DNA of 64,000 nucleotides from Chaetoceros tenuissimus (taxonomy: Eukaryota > Bacillariophyta > Thalassiosirophyceae > Chaetocerotales > Chaetocerotaceae): NCBI GenBank assembly GCA_021927905.1, contig BLLK01000045.1:1736001-1800000 (forward strand), read 5' to 3'. Positions 13,601-24,486 of this stretch are shown one piece after another. Both the position numbers and the translations under genes were made by a program. Within the stretch, counting starts at the first letter, position 1. Every line of letters starts with the position of its first letter. The notes beneath the pieces are model-generated. The model worked only from the letters and a program-made list of their open reading frames with translations. It was not told the DNA's origin and searched no databases.

Positions 13601-14382
13601 GAACAATCAGAATCGCTATCGCAATTTCCTTCGCAGTGTCCAAGTAATGCAGTAGGATTCAATCCTTTATCGGTGGTTTGACCTACACAGTAGCCCCAAT
13701 CCTGGTATGCACTTCCTGAGCAAACAGTGGGTGCAGGGTCCCCAACATTTCGTCGACTACATACCAAGTTGGCTTCACAATCATCATCTGTGTAACAATC
13801 TCCTTCACAGAGACCAAGTTTGATTGGGTCTGCTTGTACACACCAATCATGAGTGTGGGAAAAAGGTGCAACATCACCTTTACATCTTGGAGGGTAAGGA
13901 TCACTTTCGACATCCCGAAGGAAGCAAGTCAAACCCACCGAGCAATGTGCATTGGAGTCACAATCCCCTTCACATTCATTAATTACTGCTGTATTACCAC
14001 CACCTTTGTTCACCAAAGGAGTCAAAGCTTCAACGTCTTTCAGAAGAGGAGATCGAAATGGAACACAATAATTATAATCTTGATAGGGACGGCCGACGCA
14101 TCCAGGTGGAGGTGGATCTCCTGTATTCCGGTACCAACATGTTAATCCACTACCACAATCATCATTATTAATACAATTTCCTTGACACTCGGTAAGACCA
14201 GTACCACCTACATTCTGCAATTGAACCATTTGAGCTGAAACTATTATAGAATTTTGTAGTAAACACAAAATAAAAATAGTATGTATCAATCTATTGTGGC
14301 GAGAAAAAATTTTCTTCTCTGCTTTTTGAGCCGATGATAGTATATCTCCCTCACTCATCTTTGAAGAAGTGGTACTACTCAT
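1..14382 (-). CDS. giant modular lectin-like surface protein, 8 exons, 3' end outside window
   Basis: I join eight exons: 14382-11449, 11369-11220, 11148-10876, 10807-2906, 2824-2373, 2281-1892, 1822-1696 and 1612-1. All have GT-AG borders and matching phases, giving about 4,613 codons without a stop. Order of parts: hydrophobic signal/anchor (about aa 30-50); four Cys-rich repeats of the C-E-G-[DN]-C type; discoidin-like (F5/8 type C/fucolectin) domains recognised by WW-x-V-x-L, AIDGN and EVEVYG; DUF1349-like beta-sandwiches (GGxWLRxxR, then GSK, then VGIGLS); two PAN/apple-like copies; three ricin-B-like domains; a very long PSxxPS mucin-like stalk; a GESC EGF-like knot; another discoidin-like domain; and an FG-GAP-like stretch. 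The family pattern suggests glycan binding at the cell surface or frustule. Function, substrate and true C-terminus are inference or unknown. A split into two genes is possible but nothing in the phases calls for it. Confidence 0.82.
3781..4640 (-). repeat. 60-base coding minisatellite, about 14 units
   Basis: Each unit encodes 20 residues built on SSMPSDIPSDIPSDQPSLLP. Three main unit types recur: one with DVPSD, one with a serine-codon switch in which a TCTGAC stretch reads TCGCTC on the plus strand, and the base form. One unit, near 4600, carries an extra 12 bases; one encodes LFP instead of LLP. Reading frame is preserved throughout. The array lies within a much longer Pro-Ser stalk (about 3000-5165) made of looser PSxxPS repeats and forms part of the rigid, probably glycosylated spacer. 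Confidence 0.95.
6615..7660 (-). repeat. 437-base direct duplication carrying a ricin-B-like domain
   Basis: Bases 6615-7051 and 7224-7660 are near-identical (roughly ten mismatches by eye, offset 609). Each encodes one whole ricin-B-like lectin domain (GIHLSGHADKCLDY start, QVWFDD end) plus part of a Pro-Ser linker. A third, clearly older copy lies at about 5610-5955. The two young copies differ mainly at a few residues close to the last cysteine. Confidence 0.85.
12190..12690 (-). repeat. tandem PAN/apple-like domain duplication inside a DUF1349-like domain
   Basis: Two copies share LVSLNT-x-CPA-[ED]-RLF, the C-A-x-LCQ-[ST]-T-x-ECNYYVYG core and CMGCTESVTL. They are strongly similar at both protein and DNA level, so the duplication is fairly recent. 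They sit between the front half of a DUF1349-like sandwich (ending near 12,720) and its GGWFRIRR strand (near 12,180), so they look like insertions in a surface loop. Confidence 0.7.
13508..14195 (-). other. four tandem Cys-rich repeats at the N-terminus of the giant protein
   Basis: Four copies of about 45-60 residues each begin C-[QE]-G-[ND]-C, continue with an acidic run and C-x-x-x-L-x-C, and end in Y/W-x-Y/W-C-V. Spacing of the six cysteines is conserved between copies, so each is probably a disulphide-knotted module. They follow directly on the hydrophobic leader, which fits an extracellular location. I cannot assign a named family. Confidence 0.75.
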
Positions 14383-15285
14383 GTTTGTACGATGGAGTGA
14401 GTCTGGAATAGGTGTGACTCTGAATTAGTATCGATATTAGCCCTAGCTAGGGGTGACTTAAATATAGTGTATGCAAGCTTTGGTAAGCTACTAGAGAGAT
14501 GCAGAAAGTAGAATAAATGTTAGATGTGAATTGAATACTCGTAGTAACAATTTCCATCACTGTCACGCCTTTTTGATTTTCTCACAACAGAAGATGAAGA
14601 GATGCTTTGTAATGGTACCTCGTATCAGTAATCAGACGATGATGTGTCACACTGAGGAAGACAAGAAACATTACTTTCTCCAATAACCTATGTGTCCATA
14701 CATACCTTGATGTCTTTTGCGTAAATATTATGTTTCGCAAGTTTTGCTGTGAGAAAACCTCGACTAAACCAAAACGTGAAAAGTAAATAGGTTCTACTAC
14801 TGTACTACATCTCTATCTTACCCTAACTCAGAGACGAAAATTTCGGTTTGGAAAACTTCGGAGCTTCCGTCTCGTAAGTACTGGTGTTTAGTACAAAAAA
14901 ATCATTCCCAAATCCTAAATATTTATATCTGTCTAAAATGGTCAAAAAGTACAATATCGATTATCATCAACGGTTAAAAAGCCAAAGAGGCTTGGGATAT
15001 TCTCTTTTAAACTATCACTAAATAGAAAATCCGTGTACGTATGTCAGGATAGTTATGAGAATCGACAAAGAACAAGAAAGAATATCTAAGGATAAAAATG
15101 GATGGTGGATGATGCATTATATTATTACGTGGCTCTCCTGCTCCCCATAAGTAGTAGGGGGATTATATCCTTCCTCTAGGAAAAGCAATCGATCAACAAT
15201 CAACATCACTCATCACTCATCACTCATCAAATGAATACTCTCATTCATCTCTAAAGAAAGATCCATAAAACCAAAAATTTAATTT
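14383..15285. promoter_or_regulatory. shared upstream region of two head-to-head genes
   Basis: About 900 bases separate the starts of the giant lectin-like gene (leftward) and the C2-domain gene (rightward). It contains no convincing open frame. A perfect 12-base palindrome CCCTAGCTAGGG lies at 14441-14452, about 60 bases before the leftward start. Short ATCACTC direct repeats lie near 15205-15230, probably in the leader of the rightward gene. Promoter role is inferred from position. Confidence 0.4.
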
Positions 15286-18200
15286 ATGCCATCAACAGTC
15301 AAAGTTCGCATCAATGCTGCGAGGGATCTCCCACCTTTGCAGCATGTGAAGCTTTCGGCAGATGCATATGTCTCATTTACCCTCGGTGGTCACTCGGAAT
15401 TCATATCTGATATAGAAGACATGTCTCCATCCTCAAACATGTTTAAACTTGGAAAATCTGCTCCCAAACGTAAATGCTACAAAGACAAAACCAGTGTTGT
15501 TCGTAGAAGTTTGAATCCAGAATGGAAGGAAGAATTCCGCTTGGACGTTGCTGATGATACACTCTTACAAGATGAGCCTTTGATCTTTACTGTGTATGAT
15601 GCAGACGCAATCTCCACTGGAGATGGTGCTATTGGATCTGTCTACATCGATTTAAATCCTCTTCTCATGAGAAGTGTATTTGAAGAGAATGATTCCAATG
15701 AAAAAGATCACTTGGAAATTGATGGATGGTTTCCTATTTTCTGTCCTTTAGAGGGAGTAAGAGGAGAATTATGTCTATCAATCAAATTGAATTTCATAGG
15801 TGACATCAATCCTTTTCGCGACTCTTCTGCTGGAGTTCAGTTGTTTCCATTCTCATCTTTTGACCAACATAGCAGTTTCCAAATTCGCCATGTATTTGGA
15901 TTCGTGGAGGAATTAGTAGTCAGTGAAGATGTTCATGGTGAATTTGAATTCACAGGTAATTTTAGATTGGCAAGGCAAGGTCATGAAAGAAGGCAAACTT
16001 TGATGTATCTTCTCGATGCTTCTGTACGCCGTAGAATGTGCAAGAAAGTACTTGAGATGGGAGGAAATGCTGTCATGGGATACTATCAGAGTTTTGACAT
16101 GGAAGGTGACTCATTGGTAGCAAGAGTTTTTGGTACGTGTGTATTGGTAGAACGTACTGATAAGAAATCAAATGTGCAACTTCTGCGAAATGCGCAGCTG
16201 TCTGGGAAAGATAGTGATGCTGGCGAAGATAGTGATCGTATTCATGAGAATGAAAACATTTCTGGTGCAATGAAAAACGATATGACCATGGCAACAAGAG
16301 CTGCGAAAAAGTATAAAGAAAGCTCTCAAGGTGAAGTTCAACTCCTTACCTTGAAAGAATTTGGCCCTCGGGTACGCGTAAGGATTGGAGGTCTTGTCAC
16401 TGCTAGAAGTGTGAAATATCTTGGAAAGCTAGCATCAAAGTTAAGCGACCAGGAAACAAGAGATGGATGGTGGAGTGAACTGAGGGATGAAATAAAATCG
16501 CACGCAAAAACGCTGGGATGTTCTCATGTTATTGGGTACTCAGAAGCGTCCACTATTCACGATGATGTCTGTGTATTATCCATTTCTGGTACTGCAGCAA
16601 CTGTGAGAGGTCTCCCTGACCTTACAAAGGAGCACGAAGTATGGATGCAACTAGAAAGAAGAGTCTTAAACGGAAATAGCAACTCATCTTGGAGCAGAAA
16701 GCGCCACCAGCGACTTTTGACTGGAAGTCCAAATCCAAGTGCCAATACAGGATACATTAATACACCTACAGCAAATGAGAAAGATGACGAAGATGACGAA
16801 GAGATTGACCCTGAAATAAGTAATTCAATGAGTGGTCAACTTGTCATTAGAGAGGAGATCTTGGAGCAACAAGAGCCGTTGTCGAAGAAAGTAATGAGAA
16901 GGCAAAAACATGAAAAAAGACTTGAAAAAAGGTACATGAAAGCAGTGAAAGGGTCTCAAAACAAGGAAATGCTTTCCAATCGTAGTCTCACTCAGCGAAA
17001 TAAAATCATGAGAGCAAGATTAGCGAGACCCTGTTCATATTGTCATGTTCCCTATCATCAGTAAGTACAGAGATAAGAAAAGGCATACTTTTGTCCCAAC
17101 GTCTGATTCTAAAGCTTCTTCTTCGTTTCATATCAAAGCAAATATGCACCATTCAGCAATATGAAACTTGTCCCTTGTCTATTATGTGGAAAGAAATGGG
17201 TTCCTGAGGTCATTCTTGCCACAACAGAGCCTCCGTCCCGTCTTCCGGTGAGAGGATCCGGAGTCTTCATTCAAGCTAGGGTTTGTCGTGCTAGACCAAA
17301 AAGTCACGGGGAACGTGATGCATTAGCTGTGAGCGAAGCGTTACCCTTCCTTGAATATGAAATTGCACGTCAGCTAATGCTAAAGTTAAAAGTGCTTGGA
17401 AGAAATGCTGCTTTTAGCTTGAAGTCCGAGATTGATATTGGTAGTCAACTCATAGTCGCGACCACAACTGCTACTGCTGTATACATTGACGCTCTACCAC
17501 CTCCTCGTGTTCTACGAATCAGTCGAAACATTGCAGTTCATGATGACGAAGACGAACAGCTTGTAAGGCTTCAAAAAAAGATAGAGCATATATCTGCCAA
17601 AAATAGAGAATGGCTACTTGCAGAGAGCTCACGACAACAGGGAAAAAATCGTAGGATAATTGCTAGAAAAATTAAGGAGGCCCAATTGAGGAAAGCCGCC
17701 GCAAAATTAGAAAGTAAGAAGCGACATGATGCTTTGATGCAAAGCGAAGGAAGATCCAGCCGTTTAAATTCAATCGATGTTCAGGAAGATTCCAAGAATA
17801 TCCCTTCCTATGAAAGAAAAAATTCAAGAGAAGAGAGAAAGTCCTCTGTTACTGCAAACCATGTGGTATCTGAAAACAACTCTGTGCCTTCAGATAGCTC
17901 ATCTGAATCAGAGAGCAGTAGCTCTTCTTCTAGTTCATCATCCAGTTCATCATCTAGTAGTTTTAGTTCTTCTTCTAGTGATGATGAGAAATTGCCATCC
18001 TTGGAGTCAAAGCAGAGAAGGCAACTTGTGAAGAAAGTGTCTTACACATCTTTAAAGAGTGTTGCAGAAACTGATGGCAGTCAGAATGATTCAGATGCTA
18101 TGTATGATGATGATATTTACTATAATGACGAATTTGGCCTCGAAAGCATTAATGAAAAGGGACCCGATCTTGAGGATTTTGACGAACTACAAGAAGATGT

Positions 18201-19525
18201 CGAAAATGAAGCGAGAGGAGGTAGTAGTCACGACAGACATCGTCGCCATAGAAGAGCTTACCGCGATGACAAGCTTCCATTCGTACTTGAGATTGATGAT
18301 GAAACCGATGAGGACATAATGAGTGTTTTGCTTGACAAACAATTGCCACAAGGTATTAGAGTTTGTACGACACAGCATGTGGTTGGTGCTACTCATCTTG
18401 AAATTGCAGATGTTCAAATGCTCATGAGTATGTTGCGTGTGAAGTGGAATCCAACTGCAAGAGAAACTAGAAGTAATCACTTTTTTACAAGTGCATTTCA
18501 AGAATTGTTCAAAAATCTCTGTACAAGACTAGAGCCTCTTGCTCCTGCTGCAATATGCGGTCTACGAACACAGGTAAATTTAACTCCTAATGATATGGTG
18601 GAACTAATTTGTACTGGTAAAGTGGTACTGGAGCACAGAGAAAGTAATACAGAGCGCTTAGAGGATGATGGTGATGATAGTGTCGACTCCGATGTTACAA
18701 CTGCTGAAATGGAAATGCGTGCCAGAGAAGAATCCGAACAGAGAGAGCTTTGGGGAGAAATTCAAGAATCTGTTGAAAGTACTTTCTCGAAGAAATTAGG
18801 TCCACATGAGTCGACTGTAATCATGACCATGTTATCAAGCAAAAATAGAAAGGTCTTGTTCGAACTTGACGATGACAGCCAACTCCCTTGGGACCCGAGA
18901 TTAACAAGTTTGGTTGACAGCACAAGTCATTCTAATTTAATGACCGAATCCATGCCTGCTTTACCTACACCTCTCAAAGTTGCGAGGACAAGCTCCACAG
19001 GAGAAATCCTGAAAAATAGGCACAGCTCTTCAACAGAGATTGATATGCCCGCCTTTGCAATGACAGCTGATGATGTTCCTGTCGAGTTGACACCTCTTTA
19101 CCACATCAATGGAGGCGCTATTAAAGAGTATCTCGGCACTGTGTCGATGCATTTTATCAGGGAATCCCGTATAGGAGAAGCAGCCGGGTTCCACAAATTC
19201 GTTACAGAATGCAATGCGATTGCTAGAGCTCATGTGGCATCTTTAGGCGGAAATGGTACGTAGCATTATTTGGTAGTGTGCTTTTTAAATTTGATCTTTT
19301 AGTCTAATTTTGAAATCGTATGTTTCCCTAGCCATGGTTGGATACAAAATAATCCCTGCCGAGTCTGGGGGTCGAGTCTACAAATCACTGGTGTACAATG
19401 TAATCACGCTTTCAGGTTGTGCAGTACGAGTAGACTTTCAAAAACTACGAGAAGAAAATGAACAGCCTTCGACACTTGGTTTGAACAGAAAGAAACTGGA
19501 AAGAGTGCATAGTACTTCTTTTTAA
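15286..19525 (+). CDS. C2CD5-like C2-domain membrane-traffic protein
   Basis: Three exons, 15286-17060, 17139-19255 and 19332-19525, join in phase to about 1,361 residues. The N-terminal C2 domain has the LxVxIxxARxLP start and the [14 protein letters not shown] strand. The long body matches what I know of animal C2CD5 (CDP138): [28 protein letters not shown]; the [17 protein letters not shown] segment; a zinc-like CSYCHVPY ... [12 protein letters not shown] pair; [12 protein letters not shown]; and [13 protein letters not shown] near the end. In mammals that protein binds Ca2+ and phospholipid and helps GLUT4 vesicles fuse, so a membrane-fusion role is the best guess here. A long serine/acidic tract (near 17,890-17,990) is lineage-specific. 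Its last base is 68 bases from the end of the convergent peptidase gene. Confidence 0.92.
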
Positions 19526-19593
19526 CTTTAATGATTGCTTTTACACTTCATTTAGGATTAAAGCAGTAATTCATGAGAATGAGCCTCGCAAAG

Positions 19594-21354
19594 CTATTCT
19601 ATTTCGGACGAAGAAGAGACCAGTGGTGATGCATTCTCCAGATGACTGTACTGTTCCCCTTGCAATATCGATATTATCCAGTCATAAATCACCTCACGAG
19701 TACGCATAATGCCAAAACCATCGCTTCCAACAGGACCATGAGTCCAAAAGTGGTGTGATGCTCCTATAGACCAATATGATTGTAAATTATTTTTCTTCAT
19801 ATCATCTGGATCCTTTGCTGGATTGTTCGCAATCGACTTAGAATTCCAAGGGTCGATATCCCCGTTCACACTAAGAATATTACTTGCTCTGATATTCCAT
19901 CCTCCGTAATCAGTCAAAGTTGATTCAACATTGTCCTTCACAATTTGTTCAGGGTTTTCGATACCAAATGCCCTTTCACAAATTTCCAAATCATCAGAAA
20001 GTTTGTGATAACCTCTTGCAAAAGGACAAGAAGAGTCTACAACGCACGTTTGATAAAAGCCAACTTCAGTGCATGTTTGCCATAACCAACTCCTTGTCCC
20101 TCCAACTTGTGCTTCATCTGAAGAAAGGAAATCAATCATTCCTTCCCAACTAATATCTTTACATTGACCGCCTTCCATCTCCCTTGATAATCTTGCCAAT
20201 ATCTCAATATTTGATAATTTGGATGTTGATGCCGATTCTGTAATATTGTTGCAAAATTTTTCGATACTACAAAGATCGCCATCACAGTGAGGATCGTTCT
20301 CTTGAACATCAAAAAATACTAAACCATCGCCTAAAAATGAATTGACATTCTTTTCGACTTTCAAACTATCTACTCCACCACATATATCAAACATGTTTGC
20401 AATATCCTCAAGAGTCTCATTATCATTCTCATCAAGTGCAGCGCTCAACTGACTAGCCAAATCTTCATGAGCAGAGTGAATAATGTCCAAACATTCCTGA
20501 CTTCCACCAACTATTGGATTCGATAAGGCGTTTGCATAGACATCCATATACTCTGTGAATTCAAGAGTAACCTGTAGTGGTGCCGAATTACTTACAGCTG
20601 CATCTACTAAATGAGGATATTTCAACCTAGACCATGCAGCAAGCATACCGGGGTAAGAGCCCCCAAATGTAAGAAAGGGCACTGATTCAACATCGTCTAC
20701 AACACCCACCAGATATTCCTTCTTTACAAATTGAATAAAGTGTGCTAGATCCTCTAATGCTTGGCGACTAGACAAAAATCTAAGATTTTCATTAGTCACT
20801 GGCGACACTTGACCAAAATCTGGATAGGATTCTCCATAATATCTATGCTCTAGGGCAAAAATGTATACATTTGCATTTCGCTCAGTGGAAAGTATAGAAG
20901 CCATACTCACCATATCACCGGAACAATGAGGACTATGTTGTGTTAGAACCTTTTTAGACATGGATGGACCTTCCCCGCCGACGCAAATGAATGCATAGGT
21001 TGGTGACGACTCTTGTATATTTTTTCGAATATGAGATCTTGGATTATTTGTGTAACGAGAGGTGTAAAAGTATCTTTGTGCAAATGTAAATGGCTGGGAG
21101 TCATTGGTAGATGGATATGTCGAGAAGTGATCTAGACGCTGATCTAGGAAAAGTTCTTGAACATCAGAAGTATCTACTTCATCGTCGTCCTGGAGAGATT
21201 GAGATCTTGATGAGGAGGAAGAAGTCAAGATACTTTTGTCATTCTTGATTTTTTTGGCAAACTTGTTCATTTCCGACACAGTTTTTCTCCGTTCAATACA
21301 GTGCACTCTCGGTACAAGAGATAGAACAAGAAGAATTTCGCGTACATATTTCAT
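19594..21354 (-). CDS. serine carboxypeptidase, S28 family (PRCP/DPP7-like)
   Basis: Single exon, 586 residues. A signal peptide (MKYVREILLVLSLVPRVHC) directs it to the secretory path, hence lysosome/vacuole or outside. S28 hallmarks are in order: FLDQRLDHF, FICVGGEGP, LEHRYYGES, the nucleophile motif GGSYPG (Ser near aa 235), NGDIDPW with the catalytic Asp, and the HHFWTHG segment with the catalytic His. S28 enzymes remove residues C-terminal to proline (PRCP) or N-terminal X-Pro dipeptides (DPP7); which one applies cannot be told. It ends at TAG, with a TAA in the same frame about 13 codons later. The start was chosen because it opens the signal peptide. Confidence 0.95.
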   Translation of the reverse strand: MKYVREILLVLSLVPRVHCIERRKTVSEMNKFAKKIKNDKSILTSSSSSRSQSLQDDDEVDTSDVQELFLDQRLDHFSTYPSTNDSQPFTFAQRYFYTSRYTNNPRSHIRKNIQESSPTYAFICVGGEGPSMSKKVLTQHSPHCSGDMVSMASILSTERNANVYIFALEHRYYGESYPDFGQVSPVTNENLRFLSSRQALEDLAHFIQFVKKEYLVGVVDDVESVPFLTFGGSYPGMLAAWSRLKYPHLVDAAVSNSAPLQVTLEFTEYMDVYANALSNPIVGGSQECLDIIHSAHEDLASQLSAALDENDNETLEDIANMFDICGGVDSLKVEKNVNSFLGDGLVFFDVQENDPHCDGDLCSIEKFCNNITESASTSKLSNIEILARLSREMEGGQCKDISWEGMIDFLSSDEAQVGGTRSWLWQTCTEVGFYQTCVVDSSCPFARGYHKLSDDLEICERAFGIENPEQIVKDNVESTLTDYGGWNIRASNILSVNGDIDPWNSKSIANNPAKDPDDMKKNNLQSYWSIGASHHFWTHGPVGSDGFGIMRTREVIYDWIISILQGEQYSHLENASPLVSSSSEIE

Positions 21355-21824
21355 ATTTGTGGGTCTTTGATTGTGAGAACTATTACGTAGCAGGTAGAGA
21401 TTATGAATTAGGATCGCCTCTATTCGGAAATTCTAAATTCTTTTGAAGTTACGAAGTTACGTATCTTCTAGTGATAACCTATTATTCCAGGTTTCAAATT
21501 TGGTGTATTTCTATTCGGAAGATCTTTTCTAACCTTTTGTATTGTATCATCGTACATTAAATTGTCTTTTTCAGATGCATTTATGCTTTTGTAGATATAA
21601 AATTGTCGTAGATATCATCACTAAGAATTGATTTCAATCAACAGCTGTCACTAACGGTTTTTGAGGAATGAATCTTGAGGAACATCAACGAATGAAATTT
21701 CAATTGAAACTAGACTGCATACAGCATTAGGCATCACAGAGGAATGTGTTCCCCATCTACATAAGCAGTAATTGAAACAAGAACAACAATTCATACACTA
21801 CTGAAAACCTCGAAAGGATCAATA
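21355..21824. promoter_or_regulatory. divergent upstream region, peptidase / transporter
   Basis: About 470 AT-rich bases between two head-to-head starts. I see a repeated AAGTTACG pair near 21,447-21,462 but no gene or clear core promoter element. Confidence 0.3.
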
Positions 21825-23583
21825 ATGAAAGAAGAAGAAGCACCACCAACACCAGTATCGTCTAATGCTCAGAAGAACTGTTGCCTTTCGAACAAGTTTC
21901 GTCTTGCCAACAATGATGCAACAGGTTTTCTTTATCAAGTAAGTACCATGTATGTGTGGTCTTAGATCACATGAGTCTTGACAAACCTTACTCGAGTATA
22001 ATTCAGTGCATCCTTCATTATCACGTTGACCTAATTCATTTTACCATGTAATTTCCATAGAGATGTGCCACTGGACCGGTCATCATGAGTAACATCTTCT
22101 TGAGTACTGCACTCATCACTCTTGCAGAGATGGAGCTTGGCTGTGATGATGACGGAGAAGAATGTGGAAAAATCTATGGTTTCAAGCCATCATCCTTGAT
22201 TTCAAATATTGCAGTGATCACAGGTATCCTATCTGCATTCTTTATGCCAATCATTGGAGCCATCACCGATTATACTAATCATAGACATACGCTTGGTATG
22301 GTTGCAAGTATCCTTTTGGTCACGATTCAAGCGATTCAAATTGGTACCGTTGAATCTACCTGGTTCCCAATGGCTATCTTGCAAGCTATCAATGGATTTA
22401 TTTATCAGATTATTACTTTGGTTAGTTATGCTTACTTTCCTGAAATTCAGGCAACAGTTGCAGAAAAGACTTATCAGGTGAGTTACGTATGCTGCTGTGA
22501 TGTGCACTATTGGTTCCATTTATTATTGAATCACGACTCATTGCAAGATTTTCTTTTTTAATGTAGTGGTATTCTTCCTTGTATATGATTACCATGTTTG
22601 CACACGAAGTTGTCTTTCTCATAATCATTGCAGCAATCACCATCGTGCTCAAAACTTCAGGTACGTAGGTCACTTGAGAGTTCAAATGTTTATTCGTTGA
22701 AAAAGCAGACACTCACGTTTTGACAAATTTCATCATCATAGATGTATTGACAGCACAAATTTCGCAAGCACTTGATACAGTCGTAACTGGTGTCTACTTT
22801 TATTTTACTTGGTACTTTTTCACAAAGAAGGAGAAAAAATCTGAATTGCCTGAGGGTGAAAACCTCCTTACCACGGGATTCTCACAAGTATTCAAAACTG
22901 CAAAGGGGTTGCAGAAACATTATCCAAGATCGATTGGAATTTATTTCTTTGCAGTAATCTTCACTGAAGCCGGAATTAATAGTTTCACCACTATCAGTGT
23001 CACATACATGAATGAAGTATTGGACTTCAAAGCTATGCAGTTGAGTATCATGTTTTTGATTGTATTGGTCAGTTCATTGCCTGGTTGTTGGTTTGCGAAT
23101 TGGATTGGAACAAAGATTGGAGTCTTGACTGCACTCAAGCTTCAATTGGCATCATTTATTGCACTGAACTTTGTAGCATTTTTGATCTTGACAGATCCAA
23201 GTAAAGGCACCATAGCATACGTATTTGGAGTATTTTGGGGATTTTGGATAGGATGGTATTATCCACTTGAAAATTTTGTGTACTCCATGATTGTACCACA
23301 GGGTCAGGAGTCCGAACTAGCAGGCTTCTTCCTCTACTGTACCCAAATCTTGACATTTTTACCTCCACTTATCTTCACTATCATGAACGAAGCAGGAATT
23401 AACTTGAAGTGGGGAGGTATCCATCTCAACATTTACCTATTCATAGGAATGGTCCTAATTCAATTTATGCTTCCTTGGGATGAATGTCTTGAAGCTGCAA
23501 AAGAAAACAAAATGAAGATCACCAAAAATCAGAAAACTTTGGACATTGATGATGAGGCCGATGTTCATCACGATAACGTTTGA
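21825..23583 (+). CDS. MFS transporter, UMF1/Atg22-like
   Basis: Four exons, 21825-21938, 22061-22477, 22567-22660 and 22742-23583, keep one frame for 488 residues. The first exon supplies a 38-residue cytosolic head. About twelve hydrophobic spans follow, with a D-Y-T-N-H-R-H loop after the second or third, equivalent to the MFS motif A position (GAITDYTNHRH). The second half has the WIGWYYPLENFVYS and GQESELAGFF segments that remind me of the UMF1 branch, which includes yeast vacuolar amino-acid exporter Atg22. Substrate is unknown. The C-terminus is short, acidic and cytosolic (DIDDEADVHHD). Confidence 0.8.
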
Positions 23584-24486
23584 ATTGAGCAAATGTCTTG
23601 AATTGTGTGGTTGTATTCGAAAATTGTTCATGTGTAATCAAATGGAATGGCAAATCTTTGCATAGGATTTTTCACAGGAAGAATTTTTCCTAACGATAAA
23701 TTGTAAATATATGTTATTGTTGACGATATATTTTATAATTGAAGACGTTCGCTTCTGAAGTCACTGCACATGGAGCCAATTTTCAAAACGAAACTGCATG
23801 ATAGACATGACATAGCATTAATCATTTACTTCGTCTAGATTACCACTTCATGGTTACCCGAATTGAGAAAGATGTTTTTGAGATAAGAGTAAGGTATGGT
23901 CTAAAAATGGTGCCTATGATTTACCTATGACGAGATTTCCTTCGTGTGCTTTCTTGCTTTCATACGTACTCAAATGCCTGCTGCTCTATCGGTCATTTTG
24001 AATTTCTTTTTCCTCGAGCTCTTTCCGGGGTCATTTTGAATTTCTTATTTCCTCGTGCTGAAGTCACAAGAAACCGAAACCAGGCGTACGTAGATACTAT
24101 CGGTTTTCCATTCCTCTACGTCATTGACTTCATTGACTGCTTCATTTTGGTCCCCGGCACATCACTTTTTCATCTGCAACGATTGAAATGTCTATGAGAC
24201 ACATTGTTATTTACTTTTTACACAATTTTAGAAGGGTCCTTCTCCAGCTTGAAGTTTGAAGAACCCCTTTCACCTATCACCGATTTGATGAAAGTAAAAG
24301 TTAATGATCACGTACAAGTCCACAGAGCAACAAAATTTTGCTTGTTCCGTTGGAATATTTAATAGCAGATTGGAAATTAATTCTTTTTCATTGTTCTTGT
24401 TTTGAAGTTTCGCAAACTACCCCTATCGCCTAACTAAAACTACGCCCCAACGCCGATCAATTTATCACAATTTATAAAGCAAAGAG
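23584..24486. other. intergenic, with a short direct repeat
   Basis: No supported gene. A 30-base motif beginning GGTCATTTTGAATTTCTT occurs twice, at 23991-24020 and 24029-24059, with small differences. An 83-codon open frame across it (23946-24197) is probably chance. The last 100 bases are presumably the promoter of the next gene. Confidence 0.5.

Noticed and set aside
17890-17990. Serine-codon tract as a simple-sequence repeat element
   Set aside because: Codons are mixed and in frame within C2CD5; it is a coding low-complexity linker.
23946-24197. 83-codon plus-strand open frame
   Set aside because: No domain, no leader, spans a short direct repeat; composition like the surrounding intergenic DNA.
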